NCBI GenBank assembly: GCA_963834945.1
Contig: CAWIDT010000004.1
Span: 496,001 to 560,000, forward strand
Reading direction: 5' to 3'
Length of the DNA stretch: 64,000 nt
Origin: R-RK-3 sp963834945
GTDB taxonomy: Bacteria; Pseudomonadota; Alphaproteobacteria; Rhizobiales; Rhodomicrobiaceae
In this document: one piece after another, positions 1-9,430 of the stretch
Layout of the letters: every line of letters begins with the position of its first letter
Position numbering within the stretch: position 1 is the first letter of the stretch
Notes under the pieces: generated by a model
The model's input: only the letters and a program-made list of their open reading frames with translations
Told to the model about the DNA's origin: nothing
Database searches by the model: none
Translations under genes and position numbers: made by a program

Positions 1-207
1 CGAGCGGGTAAGCTTGTCGCGGTCGAAAGGCACGCGCCGGCCGCTGCGCTTCATCACGGTCAGCTCACGCAATTGCACCCGCTCGAACGTGGTGAAACGT
101 TCGCCGCATTCCGTGCAATAGCGGCGGCGGCGGATCGCCGTATTATCTTCCGTCGGCCGCGAATCCTTGACCTGAGTGTCGATTTCGCCGCAATGGGGAC
201 ACCGCAT
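1..207 (-). CDS. nrdR: Transcriptional repressor NrdR, partial
   Basis: N-terminal 69 residues of NrdR, the zinc-ribbon and ATP-cone repressor of ribonucleotide reductase genes; the 3' end lies outside the window. The visible protein opens with MRCPHCGEIDTQVKDSR, followed by a second Cys pair in YCTECGERF, giving the four-Cys zinc ribbon, then the start of the ATP-cone (RSGRRVPFDRDKL). It lies 28 bp downstream of glyA on the same strand, a glyA-nrdR order common in alphaproteobacteria. The call rests on these motifs; the partial length prevents checking the ATP-cone. Confidence 0.95.
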   Translation of the reverse strand, partial: MRCPHCGEIDTQVKDSRPTEDNTAIRRRRYCTECGERFTTFERVQLRELTVMKRSGRRVPFDRDKLTRS

Positions 208-235
208 ACGAAGACCTCAAATGCTCGTAGGAGCG

Positions 236-1546
236 CTATTGCTGATAGATGGGGTGCCGTTCGCAAAGATCGATGGCCTCGCGCTTGACGCGTTCCTCGA
301 CCTGACCGTTGCCGCTATCGCCGTTCGACACCAGCCCGTCCAGCACCTCGGAAATCATGCGGCCCACCTGGCGGAATTCCGCCTGGCCAAAGCCACGCGT
401 CGTACCTGCGGGGGACCCCACTCTGATGCCCGACGTCACAAACGGCTTCTCCTCATCGAACGGGACCGCATTCTTGTTGCAGGTGATGTTCGCACGGCTC
501 AGAGCGGCTTCGGCGGCCTTGCCGGTCAACCGCTTCGGGCGCAGATCGACCAGCAACAGATGCGTGTCGGTTCCGCCCGCGACGAGGCCATATCCCGCCG
601 AGGTCACAGCCTCGCCCATCGCCTTGGCGTTTGCAACTACGTTTTGTGCGTATTGTGTAAAGGACGGCTGCAGCGCCTCGCCGAAGGCGACCGCCTTCGC
701 CGCGATGATATGCATCAGCGGCCCGCCCTGGAGGCCGGGGAAAATCGCGGAGTTGACCCGCTTGGCGATGTCGGCGTCATTGGTGAGGATCATCCCGCCG
801 CGCGGTCCGCGCAGCGTCTTGTGGGTGGTTGTCGTCACCACATGGGCATGCGGCAGCGGGCTCGGATGCACGCCCGCCGCAACCAGGCCGGCGAAGTGCG
901 CCATATCGACCATGAATGTAGCGCCGACGCTATCGGCGATCGCGCGGAACCTGGCGAAATCGATGATGCGCGGATAGGCCGAACCGCCGGCAATGATGAT
1001 GCGCGGCTTGTGCTCGCGCGCCAGCACCTCGACCTGGTCGAAATCGATGAGGCAGTCGTCCCGCCGCACGCCATATTGCACCGGCTTGAACCATTTGCCC
1101 GACAGGTTCGGCGCGGCGCCATGGGTGAGGTGGCCGCCCGCGTCCAGGCTCATGCCGAGAATGACGTCGCCCGGCTTGGCTAGCGCCAAGTACACGCCTT
1201 GGTTGGCCTGTGAGCCCGAATGCGGCTGCACATTGGCGAAACCGCAGCCAAACAGACGCTTGGCGCGCTCGATCGCCAAATTCTCGGCGACATCGACGTA
1301 TTGGCAGCCGCCATAATAGCGCTTGCCCGGATAGCCCTCCGCATATTTGTTCGTCAGCACGCTGCCCGCCGCTTCGAGGACGGCACGCGACACGATGTTC
1401 TCGGAGGCGATCAGCTCGATTTCATGCTGCTGACGCTTGAGTTCGTCCGCCACGGCGCCATACAGCTCGGGATCGCTTTCGGCGAGGGATTTGGAAAAGA
1501 ATCCGTTCTCGTGCGGCGCGGCGGCCAGGGCATTCGATGCTGTCAT
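236..1546 (-). CDS. glyA: Serine hydroxymethyltransferase
   Basis: PLP enzyme of 436 residues that interconverts serine plus tetrahydrofolate and glycine plus methylene-tetrahydrofolate, the main cytosolic source of one-carbon units. Family landmarks are LIASENIVS near the N terminus, NKYAEGYPGKRYYGG, the PLP-lysine motif TTTTHKTLRGPRGG, and the C-terminal SGIRVGSPAGTTRG. I start at the ATG ending at 1546; an in-frame TTG lies one codon upstream. Length is normal for the family. It probably heads a unit with nrdR just downstream and diverges from the protease gene at 1856. Confidence 0.97.
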   Translation of the reverse strand: MTASNALAAAPHENGFFSKSLAESDPELYGAVADELKRQQHEIELIASENIVSRAVLEAAGSVLTNKYAEGYPGKRYYGGCQYVDVAENLAIERAKRLFGCGFANVQPHSGSQANQGVYLALAKPGDVILGMSLDAGGHLTHGAAPNLSGKWFKPVQYGVRRDDCLIDFDQVEVLAREHKPRIIIAGGSAYPRIIDFARFRAIADSVGATFMVDMAHFAGLVAAGVHPSPLPHAHVVTTTTHKTLRGPRGGMILTNDADIAKRVNSAIFPGLQGGPLMHIIAAKAVAFGEALQPSFTQYAQNVVANAKAMGEAVTSAGYGLVAGGTDTHLLLVDLRPKRLTGKAAEAALSRANITCNKNAVPFDEEKPFVTSGIRVGSPAGTTRGFGQAEFRQVGRMISEVLDGLVSNGDSGNGQVEERVKREAIDLCERHPIYQQ

Positions 1547-1855
1547 CAAGCGGTCCTGTTTGGAGGCGGCCGCCGGCGCTTAAGGCGCGGTCCAGCCTGT
1601 TCTACCGTTCGGTAGCGGGCCACAACCAGCCCCCGAAAGGCCGAAAGTGACTGCTCACGAAATGGTGCTCAGTACTACCATACTCCGGGCATAAGTGGGA
1701 TCTTTCGTCATTTTCCGCCAGTTTTTCCGCAGTGCGCTTTCAATCCTGCCTTGCAGCCGCCAAATGTGCGTGAGCGCCCGCCGCACGCTTGAACTGTCGA
1801 TGTCGCTTCCTTCATACTGGCGCCAAGCGGCACACACGCACGAATCGAGATCCTC
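1547..1855. other. Divergent intergenic region between glyA and the M16 protease
   Basis: About 310 bp separating two divergent genes; it must hold both promoters. I see one clear element, the CTACCG-TT-CGGTAG palindrome listed separately, and no convincing coding sequence or folded RNA. Open frames crossing this region run antisense into the protease gene and show no family signature. Confidence 0.6.
1602..1615. promoter_or_regulatory. 14-bp palindrome upstream of glyA (possible operator)
   Basis: CTACCGTTCGGTAG has perfect 6-bp arms around TT, about 55 bp upstream of the glyA start. Short GC-rich palindromes of this form resemble TetR-family operators, but no TetR gene is nearby. A regulatory role is inferred from position and symmetry only. 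Confidence 0.3.
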
Positions 1856-4786
1856 ATGACCTCCACTCCCGGCACATCCTCCCATGGCTTCGAGCTTCAG
1901 CGCGAACACCGCATCGACGAGATCGACAGCGTCGCCCGGCTCTACCGCCACCGCAAGACCGGAGCCGAGCTGCTCTCGATGATCGGCGGCGACGAAAACA
2001 AGGTGTTCGGCGTCGCCTTCCGCACGCCGCCTTCGGACTCCTCCGGCGTCGCGCATATCCTGGAACATTCGGTGCTGTGCGGCTCGCGCAAATATCCGGT
2101 GAAGGCGCCGTTTCTTGAGATGCTCAAGGGCTCGCTGAAGACGTTCCTGAATGCGATGACCTTCCCGGACAAGACCCTCTATCCCGTCGCTAGCGTCAAT
2201 CTGCAGGATTTCTACAATCTGGTGGATGTCTATCTCGATGCCGTCTTCCATCCGCGCCTGACACCTGAGATTTTGCAGCAGGAAGGGTGGCATTACGAAT
2301 TGGAGGAGCCCGGTGCGCCGCTGATTTACAAGGGCGTCGTCTTCAATGAAATGAAGGGCGGCTATTCCTCACCCGACGACCGGGTGCGCCGGCTCTCGCA
2401 GCAGTCGCTGTACCCCGATACCACCTATGGCGTCGATTCCGGCGGCGATCCGCGCGACATTCCGAGCCTCAGCTACGCCAGCTTCAAGGCGTTTTACGAC
2501 CGGCACTACCACCCTTCGAATGCGAAGTTCTTCTTCTATGGCGACGACGATCCGGAAAAGCGCCTGGAGGTGCTCGACGGCGTGCTGAGCGAATTTTCCG
2601 CCGTCGCGGTGGACTCCGACATCGCGCCGCAACCCCGCTTCAACGCGCCGCGCAAGATCGAGCACAAGCTGCCGATGAACGTCGAGCCGGGCGTCAAACA
2701 GGCGAGGGTCAGCCTCAATTGGATGCTCGACGAAACGGACGACGTGCAGGCGGCCCTTGCCATGTCGATCCTCAGCTATGCTCTAGTCGGCACGCCCGCC
2801 GCGCCGTTGCGCAAGGCGCTGATCGATTCGCGCCTGGGCGACGACATCATGGCCGCCGGATTGAACAGCGGCCTGAAGCAGCCGATCTTCGGCGCCGGGC
2901 TCAAAGGCATCGATCCAGCCGACGCGGATAAGGTCGAAGCGCTGGTGCTGGCGACGCTGCAGACCCTCGCCGCCGAAGGCCTGGACGCCGCGACCATCGA
3001 GGCGGCGATGAACACCGCCGAATTCCGCCTGCGCGAGAACAACACCGGCTCCTTCCCACGCGGCATCGCCGTGATGATGCGCTCGCTGCAAAGCTGGCTC
3101 TATGACCGCGACCCCCTCGATCCGCTGGCATGGAGCGCGCCGCTCGAACAGATCAAGACGCGGCTGGCGAAAGGCGAGCGCGTTTTCGAAACGCTGATCC
3201 GCGACCGCCTGCTGGACAATCCGCATCGGACCACCGTGCTGTTCACACCCGATCCCGAACTCGCCGCCAGGGAAGCGGCGGACGAGCGGGCAAGGCTGGA
3301 TGCGGCGCGCGCCGCGATGAGCGAGGACGAGGTGCAGGCGGTCATCGAACAGACCCGCATCCTGAAGCGCCTGCAGGAAACGCCCGATAGCCCCGAGGGG
3401 CTGGCGACGCTGCCCATGCTCACCTTGAAGGATATTCCCGTCCGCAACACGCCGATCCCGATCGCCGTCGCCGATCTTAGCGGCACGCAGCTTGTGACCC
3501 ACGACCTGCCGACCGCCGGGGTGCTCTATTTCGATGTCGGTCTCGATCTGCGCCGGCTCCCCGCCGATCTGCTGCCCTATGCCGGGCTCTTCAGCCGGGC
3601 GCTGCTGGAAACCGGCACGGCGAAAGAGGATTTCGTCGCGCTGTCGCAGCGCATCGGACGGCTGACGGGCGGCATCGCGGCGTCGAGCATGACATCGGTC
3701 ATTCCCGGCGAGACGGCGAGCGCGGCATGGCTGTTCCTCCGCGCTAAGGCGATGCCGGAAAAGGCCGGTGAGATGTTCGCGATCCTGCGCGACGTGCTGC
3801 TGACGGCGCGCCTCGACAATCGCGAGCGCATCGAACAGCTGGTCAATGAGGAGCGCGCCGCGCTCGAAGCGCGGCTGGTGCCGGGCGGCTCGTTCTTCGC
3901 CGGCCAGCGTCTGCGCTCCAGCCTGAACGAGGCGGAATGGGCCGCCGAACAGATGGATGGCCTCGCGCAGCTCGCATTCCTGCGTCGCCTCACCGCCGAC
4001 TTGAAGAGCGGCGCCGCCGATGCGGCCGCTTCCCTGGCGCGGATCAGGGACATTCTCGTCGATCGCCATTCGATCGTCTGCAATGTTACGGCCGGCGGCG
4101 CCGAGCTGACGCGGGTCGAGCCGGAGCTTGGCCGTTTTCTCGATGCGCTTCCCTCCGCGAGCGCGCCCAGGCCCGGCTGGCCGCGGCAAGAGCTGCCGCG
4201 TTTCGAGGGGCTGACGATTCCGGCCAAGGTCAATTACGTCGCCAAGGGCGAAAGCCTGCCGAAGCTCGGCTACAAGCCGGGCGGCGCGGCGATGGTCGCC
4301 TGCAATTGGCTGCGCGGCACCTGGCTGTGGGAAAAGGTTCGCGTGCAGGGCGGCGCCTATGGCTCGTTCACGGCGCTGGACCGGCGATCGGGCGTCCTCA
4401 CTTTCCTGTCCTACCGGGACCCCAACCTGCTGGAGACCATCGCCACCTATGATGGCGCGGCGAGCTTCCTGCGCAAGGCGGCCGGCAATGCGACCGAGCT
4501 TGAGCGCAGCGTCATCGGCACCATTGGCCAGATCGACACCTATCGCCTGCCTGACGCGAAAGGCTTCGTGTCGCTGCAACGGCATTTGCTGAAGGACACG
4601 GAGGAAGCCCTCCAAACCTTACGCGACGAGGTGCTGACCACCAGCCCGGCCGAAATCCGCGCCTTCGCCGGGGCGCTCGACGCGGTCGCGGCGCATGGCC
4701 GGACGGTGGTGCTGGGATCCGAAGAGGCGATCCTGGCAGCCAACGAAAAGCTGGAAGACCGCTTCACCGTCACCAAAATCCAATAG
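1856..4786 (+). CDS. M16C metalloprotease, presequence-protease (PreP)-like
   Basis: 976-residue insulinase-superfamily peptidase of the PreP/falcilysin type, expected to degrade short peptides inside a closed two-half chamber. The inverted zinc motif HILEH is at residues 67-71 (His67, catalytic Glu70, His71), and a plausible third ligand is the Glu in VVFNEMKGGYSSP near residue 165. The C-terminal half carries the PreP-like segment GGAYGSF. Length matches the single-chain M16C family. The gene stands alone, diverging from glyA and converging on greA with a shared terminator. No signal peptide is evident, so a cytoplasmic location is inferred. Confidence 0.88.
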   Translation: MTSTPGTSSHGFELQREHRIDEIDSVARLYRHRKTGAELLSMIGGDENKVFGVAFRTPPSDSSGVAHILEHSVLCGSRKYPVKAPFLEMLKGSLKTFLNAMTFPDKTLYPVASVNLQDFYNLVDVYLDAVFHPRLTPEILQQEGWHYELEEPGAPLIYKGVVFNEMKGGYSSPDDRVRRLSQQSLYPDTTYGVDSGGDPRDIPSLSYASFKAFYDRHYHPSNAKFFFYGDDDPEKRLEVLDGVLSEFSAVAVDSDIAPQPRFNAPRKIEHKLPMNVEPGVKQARVSLNWMLDETDDVQAALAMSILSYALVGTPAAPLRKALIDSRLGDDIMAAGLNSGLKQPIFGAGLKGIDPADADKVEALVLATLQTLAAEGLDAATIEAAMNTAEFRLRENNTGSFPRGIAVMMRSLQSWLYDRDPLDPLAWSAPLEQIKTRLAKGERVFETLIRDRLLDNPHRTTVLFTPDPELAAREAADERARLDAARAAMSEDEVQAVIEQTRILKRLQETPDSPEGLATLPMLTLKDIPVRNTPIPIAVADLSGTQLVTHDLPTAGVLYFDVGLDLRRLPADLLPYAGLFSRALLETGTAKEDFVALSQRIGRLTGGIAASSMTSVIPGETASAAWLFLRAKAMPEKAGEMFAILRDVLLTARLDNRERIEQLVNEERAALEARLVPGGSFFAGQRLRSSLNEAEWAAEQMDGLAQLAFLRRLTADLKSGAADAAASLARIRDILVDRHSIVCNVTAGGAELTRVEPELGRFLDALPSASAPRPGWPRQELPRFEGLTIPAKVNYVAKGESLPKLGYKPGGAAMVACNWLRGTWLWEKVRVQGGAYGSFTALDRRSGVLTFLSYRDPNLLETIATYDGAASFLRKAAGNATELERSVIGTIGQIDTYRLPDAKGFVSLQRHLLKDTEEALQTLRDEVLTTSPAEIRAFAGALDAVAAHGRTVVLGSEEAILAANEKLEDRFTVTKIQ

Positions 4787-4799
4787 CGCCGCATTGCAA

Positions 4800-4822
4800 A
4801 AGCCCGCCGGAACAGCGGGCTT
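4800..4822 (-). terminator. Rho-independent terminator of greA
   Basis: Hairpin with arms AAGCCCGC and GCGGGCTT around a 7-nt loop, between the convergent protease gene and greA. Read on the minus strand it is followed by TTTTGC, so it best serves the carB-greA side. It may also slow readthrough from the protease gene. Confidence 0.75.
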
Positions 4823-4852
4823 GCATGCGGAACATCGGAGCTGCCCGGCGCG

Positions 4853-5332
4853 TCAGCCGAATTTGACTTGCAGAATCTCATAGGATTTGTGGCCGCGCGG
4901 CGTCGAGACCTCGACCACGTCGCCCTTGCGCTTGCCGATCAGCGCGCGCGAAATCGGCGAGTTGATCGCGATCTTGCCGCCCTTCACATCGGCCTCGAAA
5001 TCACCGACGATCTGATAGGTCAATTCGTCCTCGGTGTCCTCATCGACGATGCGCACGGTCGCGCCGAATTTCACGGTATCGCCGGAGAGCTTCGACACGT
5101 CGATCACATCGGCGCGCGACAACTTATCTTCCATGTCGGCGACGCGGGCTTCGTTCATGCCCTGCTGTTCCTTCGCCGCGTGATATTCGGCGTTTTCCGA
5201 AAGGTCCCCATGCGCCCGAGCTTCCGCGATCGCCTTGATGATGCGCGGACGTTCAATAGTTTTCAGCAGCTTCACTTCGGCTTCCAACGCTGCATATCCC
5301 GCTGCGGTCATCGGAACTTTTTCTAAGGACAT
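4853..5332 (-). CDS. greA: Transcription elongation factor GreA
   Basis: 159-residue GreA that stimulates transcript cleavage by backtracked RNA polymerase. It has the N-terminal coiled coil with the family tip sequence ARAHGDLSENAEYHAAKE and the C-terminal FKBP-like domain with INSPISRALIGKRKGD. I start at MSLEKVPM because AAGGGAG lies about 8 nt upstream; the frame stays open 13 codons further without a better site. It is 92 bp downstream of carB on the same strand, the usual alphaproteobacterial order, and ends at a hairpin terminator. Confidence 0.97.
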   Translation of the reverse strand: MSLEKVPMTAAGYAALEAEVKLLKTIERPRIIKAIAEARAHGDLSENAEYHAAKEQQGMNEARVADMEDKLSRADVIDVSKLSGDTVKFGATVRIVDEDTEDELTYQIVGDFEADVKGGKIAINSPISRALIGKRKGDVVEVSTPRGHKSYEILQVKFG

Positions 5333-5424
5333 TCCAAATTCTCCCTTGGCCCCAGAACCTCCCCAGGCCATGTCGTCTTGAACGGATTTATGGAAACGGA
5401 AGCGACGGTAAAGCGTGCGATTCT

Positions 5425-8400
5425 CTAGGATTGCACGCTTTGCCCGCCTTGGCCGATATATTTTTGCAAAGGGGCCACTTCAAGTATCCCGGCCCGCATT
5501 GCTGAAATTGCCTTCGTCACAGCCAATGCACCCGATATGGTTGTATAATACGGTATGTGATGGAGCAACGCCGTCCGCCGGATCTCGGAACTGTCGGCCA
5601 GCGCCTTCGCCCCTTCCGTGGTATTGAATACTAGCGCCACTTCGCCGTTCTTAATAGCGTCCACGATATTCGGTCGGCCTTCAAGAACTTTGTTGATCCG
5701 TTCGCACGGAATTCCATTGGCTTCAAGATGCCGCTTGGTGCCTCTAGTTGCCAGGATCTTAAAACCCATCGACACAAGATCGCGCATCGACCGTATGACC
5801 CGGTCCTTGTCCGCGTCCTTGACGGAGACGAACACCGTGCCAGTGACCGGCAGCTTGCTGCCGCTGGCGATCTGGCTCTTGGCGAAGGCGACGGCATAGT
5901 CCATATCGATGCCCATGACCTCCCCGGTGGAGCGCATTTCGGGCCCGAGCACCGGATCGACTTCGGGGAAGCGTGCGAAGGGGAACACCGCCTCCTTCAC
6001 CGCGATATGGGAGTATTTCGGCTCCTTGAGCGCGAGGTCGCGCAGCTTCGTGCCCGCCATCACCTTCGACGCGATGCCCGCGATCGGCAGCCCGACGGTC
6101 TTGGCGACGAAGGGGACGGTGCGGCTGGCGCGCGGATTGACCTCAAGAATGTAGATTTCACCATCCTTGATAGCGAATTGCACGTTCATCAGACCGACAA
6201 CCTTGAGCGCCAGGGCAAGCTTGCGCGTCTGATCGTTCAGCTCCTCGATCAGCCCGTTGGAAAGGGAATAGGGCGGCAGCGAACAGGCCGAATCGCCGGA
6301 ATGAACGCCGGCTTCCTCGATGTGTTCCATGATGCCGCAGATGAAGACATCCTCACCATCGGCGATGGCGTCCACATCCACCTCGATGGCGTCGCGCAGA
6401 TAGCTGTCGAACAACAGCGCGTTCTTGCCCAACAGCGCGTTGATCTGCGCCACCGGCTGACCGGGAAAGCGGTTGCGGATGTCGGGCGGCACGAAAGAGG
6501 CCAGCGTCGTTTCGATATATTCCTCAAGGCCGGTGGTGTCGTGGACGATCGCCATGGCGCGCCCGCCCAGCACATAGGAGGGCCGGATCACCAGCGGGAA
6601 GCCGATCTGCCCGGCGACCTCATGCGCCTGCTTCACGCAGGTGGCGATGCCGTTGCGGGGCTGGCGCAGTCCGAGCTGCTCGATCAGCAGTTTGAAGCGG
6701 TCGCGGTCTTCGGCCAGGTCGATGGCGTCGGGCGATGTGCCAAGGATCGGCACATCGGCGGCTTCGAGCGCCTGGGCCAGCTTCAGCGGTGTCTGCCCGC
6801 CGAACTGCACGATGACGCCTTTAACGCTGCCGTTCCGGCGTTCCGTGCGGACGATCTCCAGCACGTCCTCGGCCGTTAGCGGCTCGAAATAAAGCCGGTC
6901 GGAGGTGTCGTAATCGGTGGACACGGTCTCGGGGTTGCAATTGACCATGATGGTCTCGTAGCCGGCCTTGGACAGCGCGAAGGCGGCGTGGCAGCAGCAA
7001 TAATCGAATTCGATGCCCTGGCCGATGCGGTTCGGGCCGCTGCCGAGAATGATGATCTTTTCGCGGGATGTCGGCTCGGCTTCGCAGACCGGCGTGCCAA
7101 AGCCGCTCTCATAGGTGGAATACATGTAGGGCGTCGGCGAGCGGAATTCGGCGGCGCAGGTGTCGATGCGCTTATAGACCGGATGCACGCCGAGCGCATG
7201 GCGGCGGCGCGTCACCTCTTCCGCCGCAAGCCCGGACAGGGCCGCCAGACGTTCGTCGGAAAACCCCTTGGCTTTCAGCGCGCGAAATGGCTGCTCCTTC
7301 TCGGGCAGACCATGGGCGCGGACGCGGTTTTCCCAATCGACGATGTCCTGGATCTGCGCCACGAACCATGGGTCGATCTTGCACGACAGATAGATCTGCT
7401 CGTGATCGACATTGAGCCGCAGCGCCTGCGCCACTTTCAGAATGCGGTCCGGCGCCGGACGGCCGAGCGCCTCGCGGACGATGTTCTTGTCGTCGCCCTT
7501 GCCCCAGCCCTCGAAATACACGTCGTCCAGGCCCGTCAGCTCGGTTTCCATCGAGCGCAGCGCCTTTTGCAGCGATTCCTGGAAGGTGCCGCCCAGGCCA
7601 AGCACCTCGCCGACCGACTTCATCGAGGTGGTCAGTGTCGAATTGGCGCCGGGAAATTTCTCGAAGGCGAAGCGCGGAATTTTGGTGACGACATAATCGA
7701 TGCTGGGCTCGAAGGAGGCAGGCGTCGCGCCCTGGGTGATATCGTTGTCGAGTTCGTCCAGCGTGTAGCCGACCGCCAGCCGCGCCGCCACCTTGGCGAT
7801 GGGAAACCCGGTCGCCTTGGAGGCCAGTGCCGAGGAGCGCGACACTCGCGGGTTCATCTCGATGACGACCAGCTGGCCATCCACCGGATTGACCGCGAAC
7901 TGCACGTTCGAGCCGCCCGTATCGACGCCGATCTCGCGCAGCACGGCGATCGCCGCGTTGCGCATCACCTGATATTCCTTGTCGGTGAGCGTCAGGGCCG
8001 GCGCGACGGTGATCGAGTCGCCGGTATGCACGCCCATCGGGTCGACATTCTCAATGGAGCAGACGATGATGCAATTGTCCGCGCGGTCGCGGACAACCTC
8101 CATCTCATATTCCTTCCAGCCGAGCACCAATTCCTCGACCAGCACTTCGCGCGTCGGCGAGGCGTCGAGGCCGCGCTCGATGATGCGCAGATATTCCTCG
8201 CGGTTGTAGGCGACGCCGCCGCCGGTGCCGCCCAGCGTGAAGGACGGGCGGATGATGGTGGGCAGGCCGACCACTTCCAGCGCCTTCAGCGCCTCGGGCA
8301 GGTCGTGCGCCAGCATGGAAGCGGGGGTGGCCAGGCCGATCTTGCGCATCGCCTGGCGGAAGCGGTCGCGGTTCTCGGCCTTGTCGATGGCGTCGGCACT

Positions 8401-8772
8401 GGCGCCGATCATCTCCACGCCAAAGCGATCCAGCGTGCCGTCGCTGTGCAGCGCCAGCGCCGTATTGAGCGCTGTCTGACCGCCCATGGTCGGCAGCAGC
8501 GCCATTTTCTCGTCCGGATACGCCGCGCGCTCGCGCGCGATGACCTTGGCGACGATTTCCGGCGTGATCGGCTCGATATAGGTGGCGTCGGCCAGATCCG
8601 GGTCGGTCATGATCGTCGCCGGATTGGAATTCACCAGCACGATCCGGTATCCTTCGGCGCGAAGCGCCTTGCACGCCTGGGTGCCGGAATAATCGAATTC
8701 GCAGCCCTGGCCGATGACGATCGGGCCGGCTCCGATGATCAGGATGGAGTCGATGTCTGTGCGCTTGGGCAT
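5425..8772 (-). CDS. carB: Carbamoyl-phosphate synthase large subunit
   Basis: 1115-residue synthetase subunit that makes carbamoyl phosphate from bicarbonate, ammonia and two ATP for arginine and pyrimidine synthesis. Two homologous ATP-grasp halves are visible: the first opens SILIIGAGPIVIGQGCEFDY, the second IIILGSGPNRIGQGIEFDY. They are followed by a C-terminal MGS-like allosteric domain beginning near VFVSVKDADKDRV. I start at MPKRTDID (ATG ending 8772); the frame is open 33 codons upstream, but homologues begin here. The glutaminase subunit carA is not in the window. Confidence 0.98.
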   Translation of the reverse strand: MPKRTDIDSILIIGAGPIVIGQGCEFDYSGTQACKALRAEGYRIVLVNSNPATIMTDPDLADATYIEPITPEIVAKVIARERAAYPDEKMALLPTMGGQTALNTALALHSDGTLDRFGVEMIGASADAIDKAENRDRFRQAMRKIGLATPASMLAHDLPEALKALEVVGLPTIIRPSFTLGGTGGGVAYNREEYLRIIERGLDASPTREVLVEELVLGWKEYEMEVVRDRADNCIIVCSIENVDPMGVHTGDSITVAPALTLTDKEYQVMRNAAIAVLREIGVDTGGSNVQFAVNPVDGQLVVIEMNPRVSRSSALASKATGFPIAKVAARLAVGYTLDELDNDITQGATPASFEPSIDYVVTKIPRFAFEKFPGANSTLTTSMKSVGEVLGLGGTFQESLQKALRSMETELTGLDDVYFEGWGKGDDKNIVREALGRPAPDRILKVAQALRLNVDHEQIYLSCKIDPWFVAQIQDIVDWENRVRAHGLPEKEQPFRALKAKGFSDERLAALSGLAAEEVTRRRHALGVHPVYKRIDTCAAEFRSPTPYMYSTYESGFGTPVCEAEPTSREKIIILGSGPNRIGQGIEFDYCCCHAAFALSKAGYETIMVNCNPETVSTDYDTSDRLYFEPLTAEDVLEIVRTERRNGSVKGVIVQFGGQTPLKLAQALEAADVPILGTSPDAIDLAEDRDRFKLLIEQLGLRQPRNGIATCVKQAHEVAGQIGFPLVIRPSYVLGGRAMAIVHDTTGLEEYIETTLASFVPPDIRNRFPGQPVAQINALLGKNALLFDSYLRDAIEVDVDAIADGEDVFICGIMEHIEEAGVHSGDSACSLPPYSLSNGLIEELNDQTRKLALALKVVGLMNVQFAIKDGEIYILEVNPRASRTVPFVAKTVGLPIAGIASKVMAGTKLRDLALKEPKYSHIAVKEAVFPFARFPEVDPVLGPEMRSTGEVMGIDMDYAVAFAKSQIASGSKLPVTGTVFVSVKDADKDRVIRSMRDLVSMGFKILATRGTKRHLEANGIPCERINKVLEGRPNIVDAIKNGEVALVFNTTEGAKALADSSEIRRTALLHHIPYYTTISGALAVTKAISAMRAGILEVAPLQKYIGQGGQSVQS

Positions 8773-8912
8773 AGATTTCTGCAAAAGGTTCTGGGCGCTT
8801 ATAAAGGAAATGAAGCGGGTTACAACAAGGGAAGCGGATTGCTCCCACGACTTTGCCGGAAGATAGAGCATGTGCGCGGGTGTATCTGCGATGAACGGGA
8901 CATGAAGAATTC

Positions 8913-9225
8913 ATGATCGTACGGATCTGGAGAGGCTGGGCGGCGCTGGCGAATGCGGCGGACTATCCGGCGCATTTCCGCCGGCGGGTGCTGCCCGAGC
9001 TTCGCGCCACCGAAGGGTTTCTCGAAGCCAAACTGCTGCGCCGCGATCTGACCGATCGCATCGAGTTCATGGTGATGACGCGGTGGCAATCGCTGGACGC
9101 GATCCGCGCCTTTGCCGGTGCGGCGCTGGACAGGGCGGTGGTCGAACCCGGCGCGCTGGCGGCCCTCGAAGCGTTTCGACGAGACGGTGCTGCACTACCA
9201 GGTGATCGACAGTTCGGGGGACTGA
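8913..9225 (+). CDS. Antibiotic-biosynthesis-monooxygenase (ABM)-like protein, frameshifted
   Basis: Small protein of about 103 residues with the ABM/dimeric alpha-beta-barrel pattern (MIVRIWRGWA near the start, FMVMTRWQS in the middle). Near 9174, gcgtttcgac carries one base too many. After correction the frame continues as DETVLHYQVIDSSGD and stops at 9225, which is the expected end of such proteins. Uncorrected, it runs into unrelated sequence. Function in this family ranges from monooxygenase to heme-degrading or stress proteins, so I do not assign a substrate. It diverges from carB. Confidence 0.65.
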
Positions 9226-9430
9226 GACCGGCGCCGTCGGCGCCCGCTATTGCGCTTGACCGTTTCGGCAAAAATCGACATGGTGCCAGCATGACGACCG
9301 AGCGCCAAACCGGCATTGCAATCATCTGCTGCATTATTATCGCGAGCTAAGATCAAGCTGGCGCGGCCGTTCTCCCTTTCCCAAAATCGAAACGAGCGTC
9401 GCGCCTCGCCATAGCTGAGGAGACGGCTTC

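Noticed and set aside
1547..1855. Possible glycine riboswitch upstream of glyA
   Set aside because: I looked for paired aptamer-like helices; only a short palindrome and GC-rich filler were visible, and no terminator or sequester structure was seen.
2783..4615. A 610-codon open frame antisense to the M16 protease
   Set aside because: It is a shadow created by high GC and the codon bias of the protease gene; the translation is Arg/Gln/Ala-rich with no family motif, while the plus-strand frame has the HILEH site and full-length homology.
6988..8916. A 642-codon open frame antisense to carB
   Set aside because: Arg- and Asp-rich low-complexity product, no motif, entirely covered by carB with its two ATP-grasp halves.
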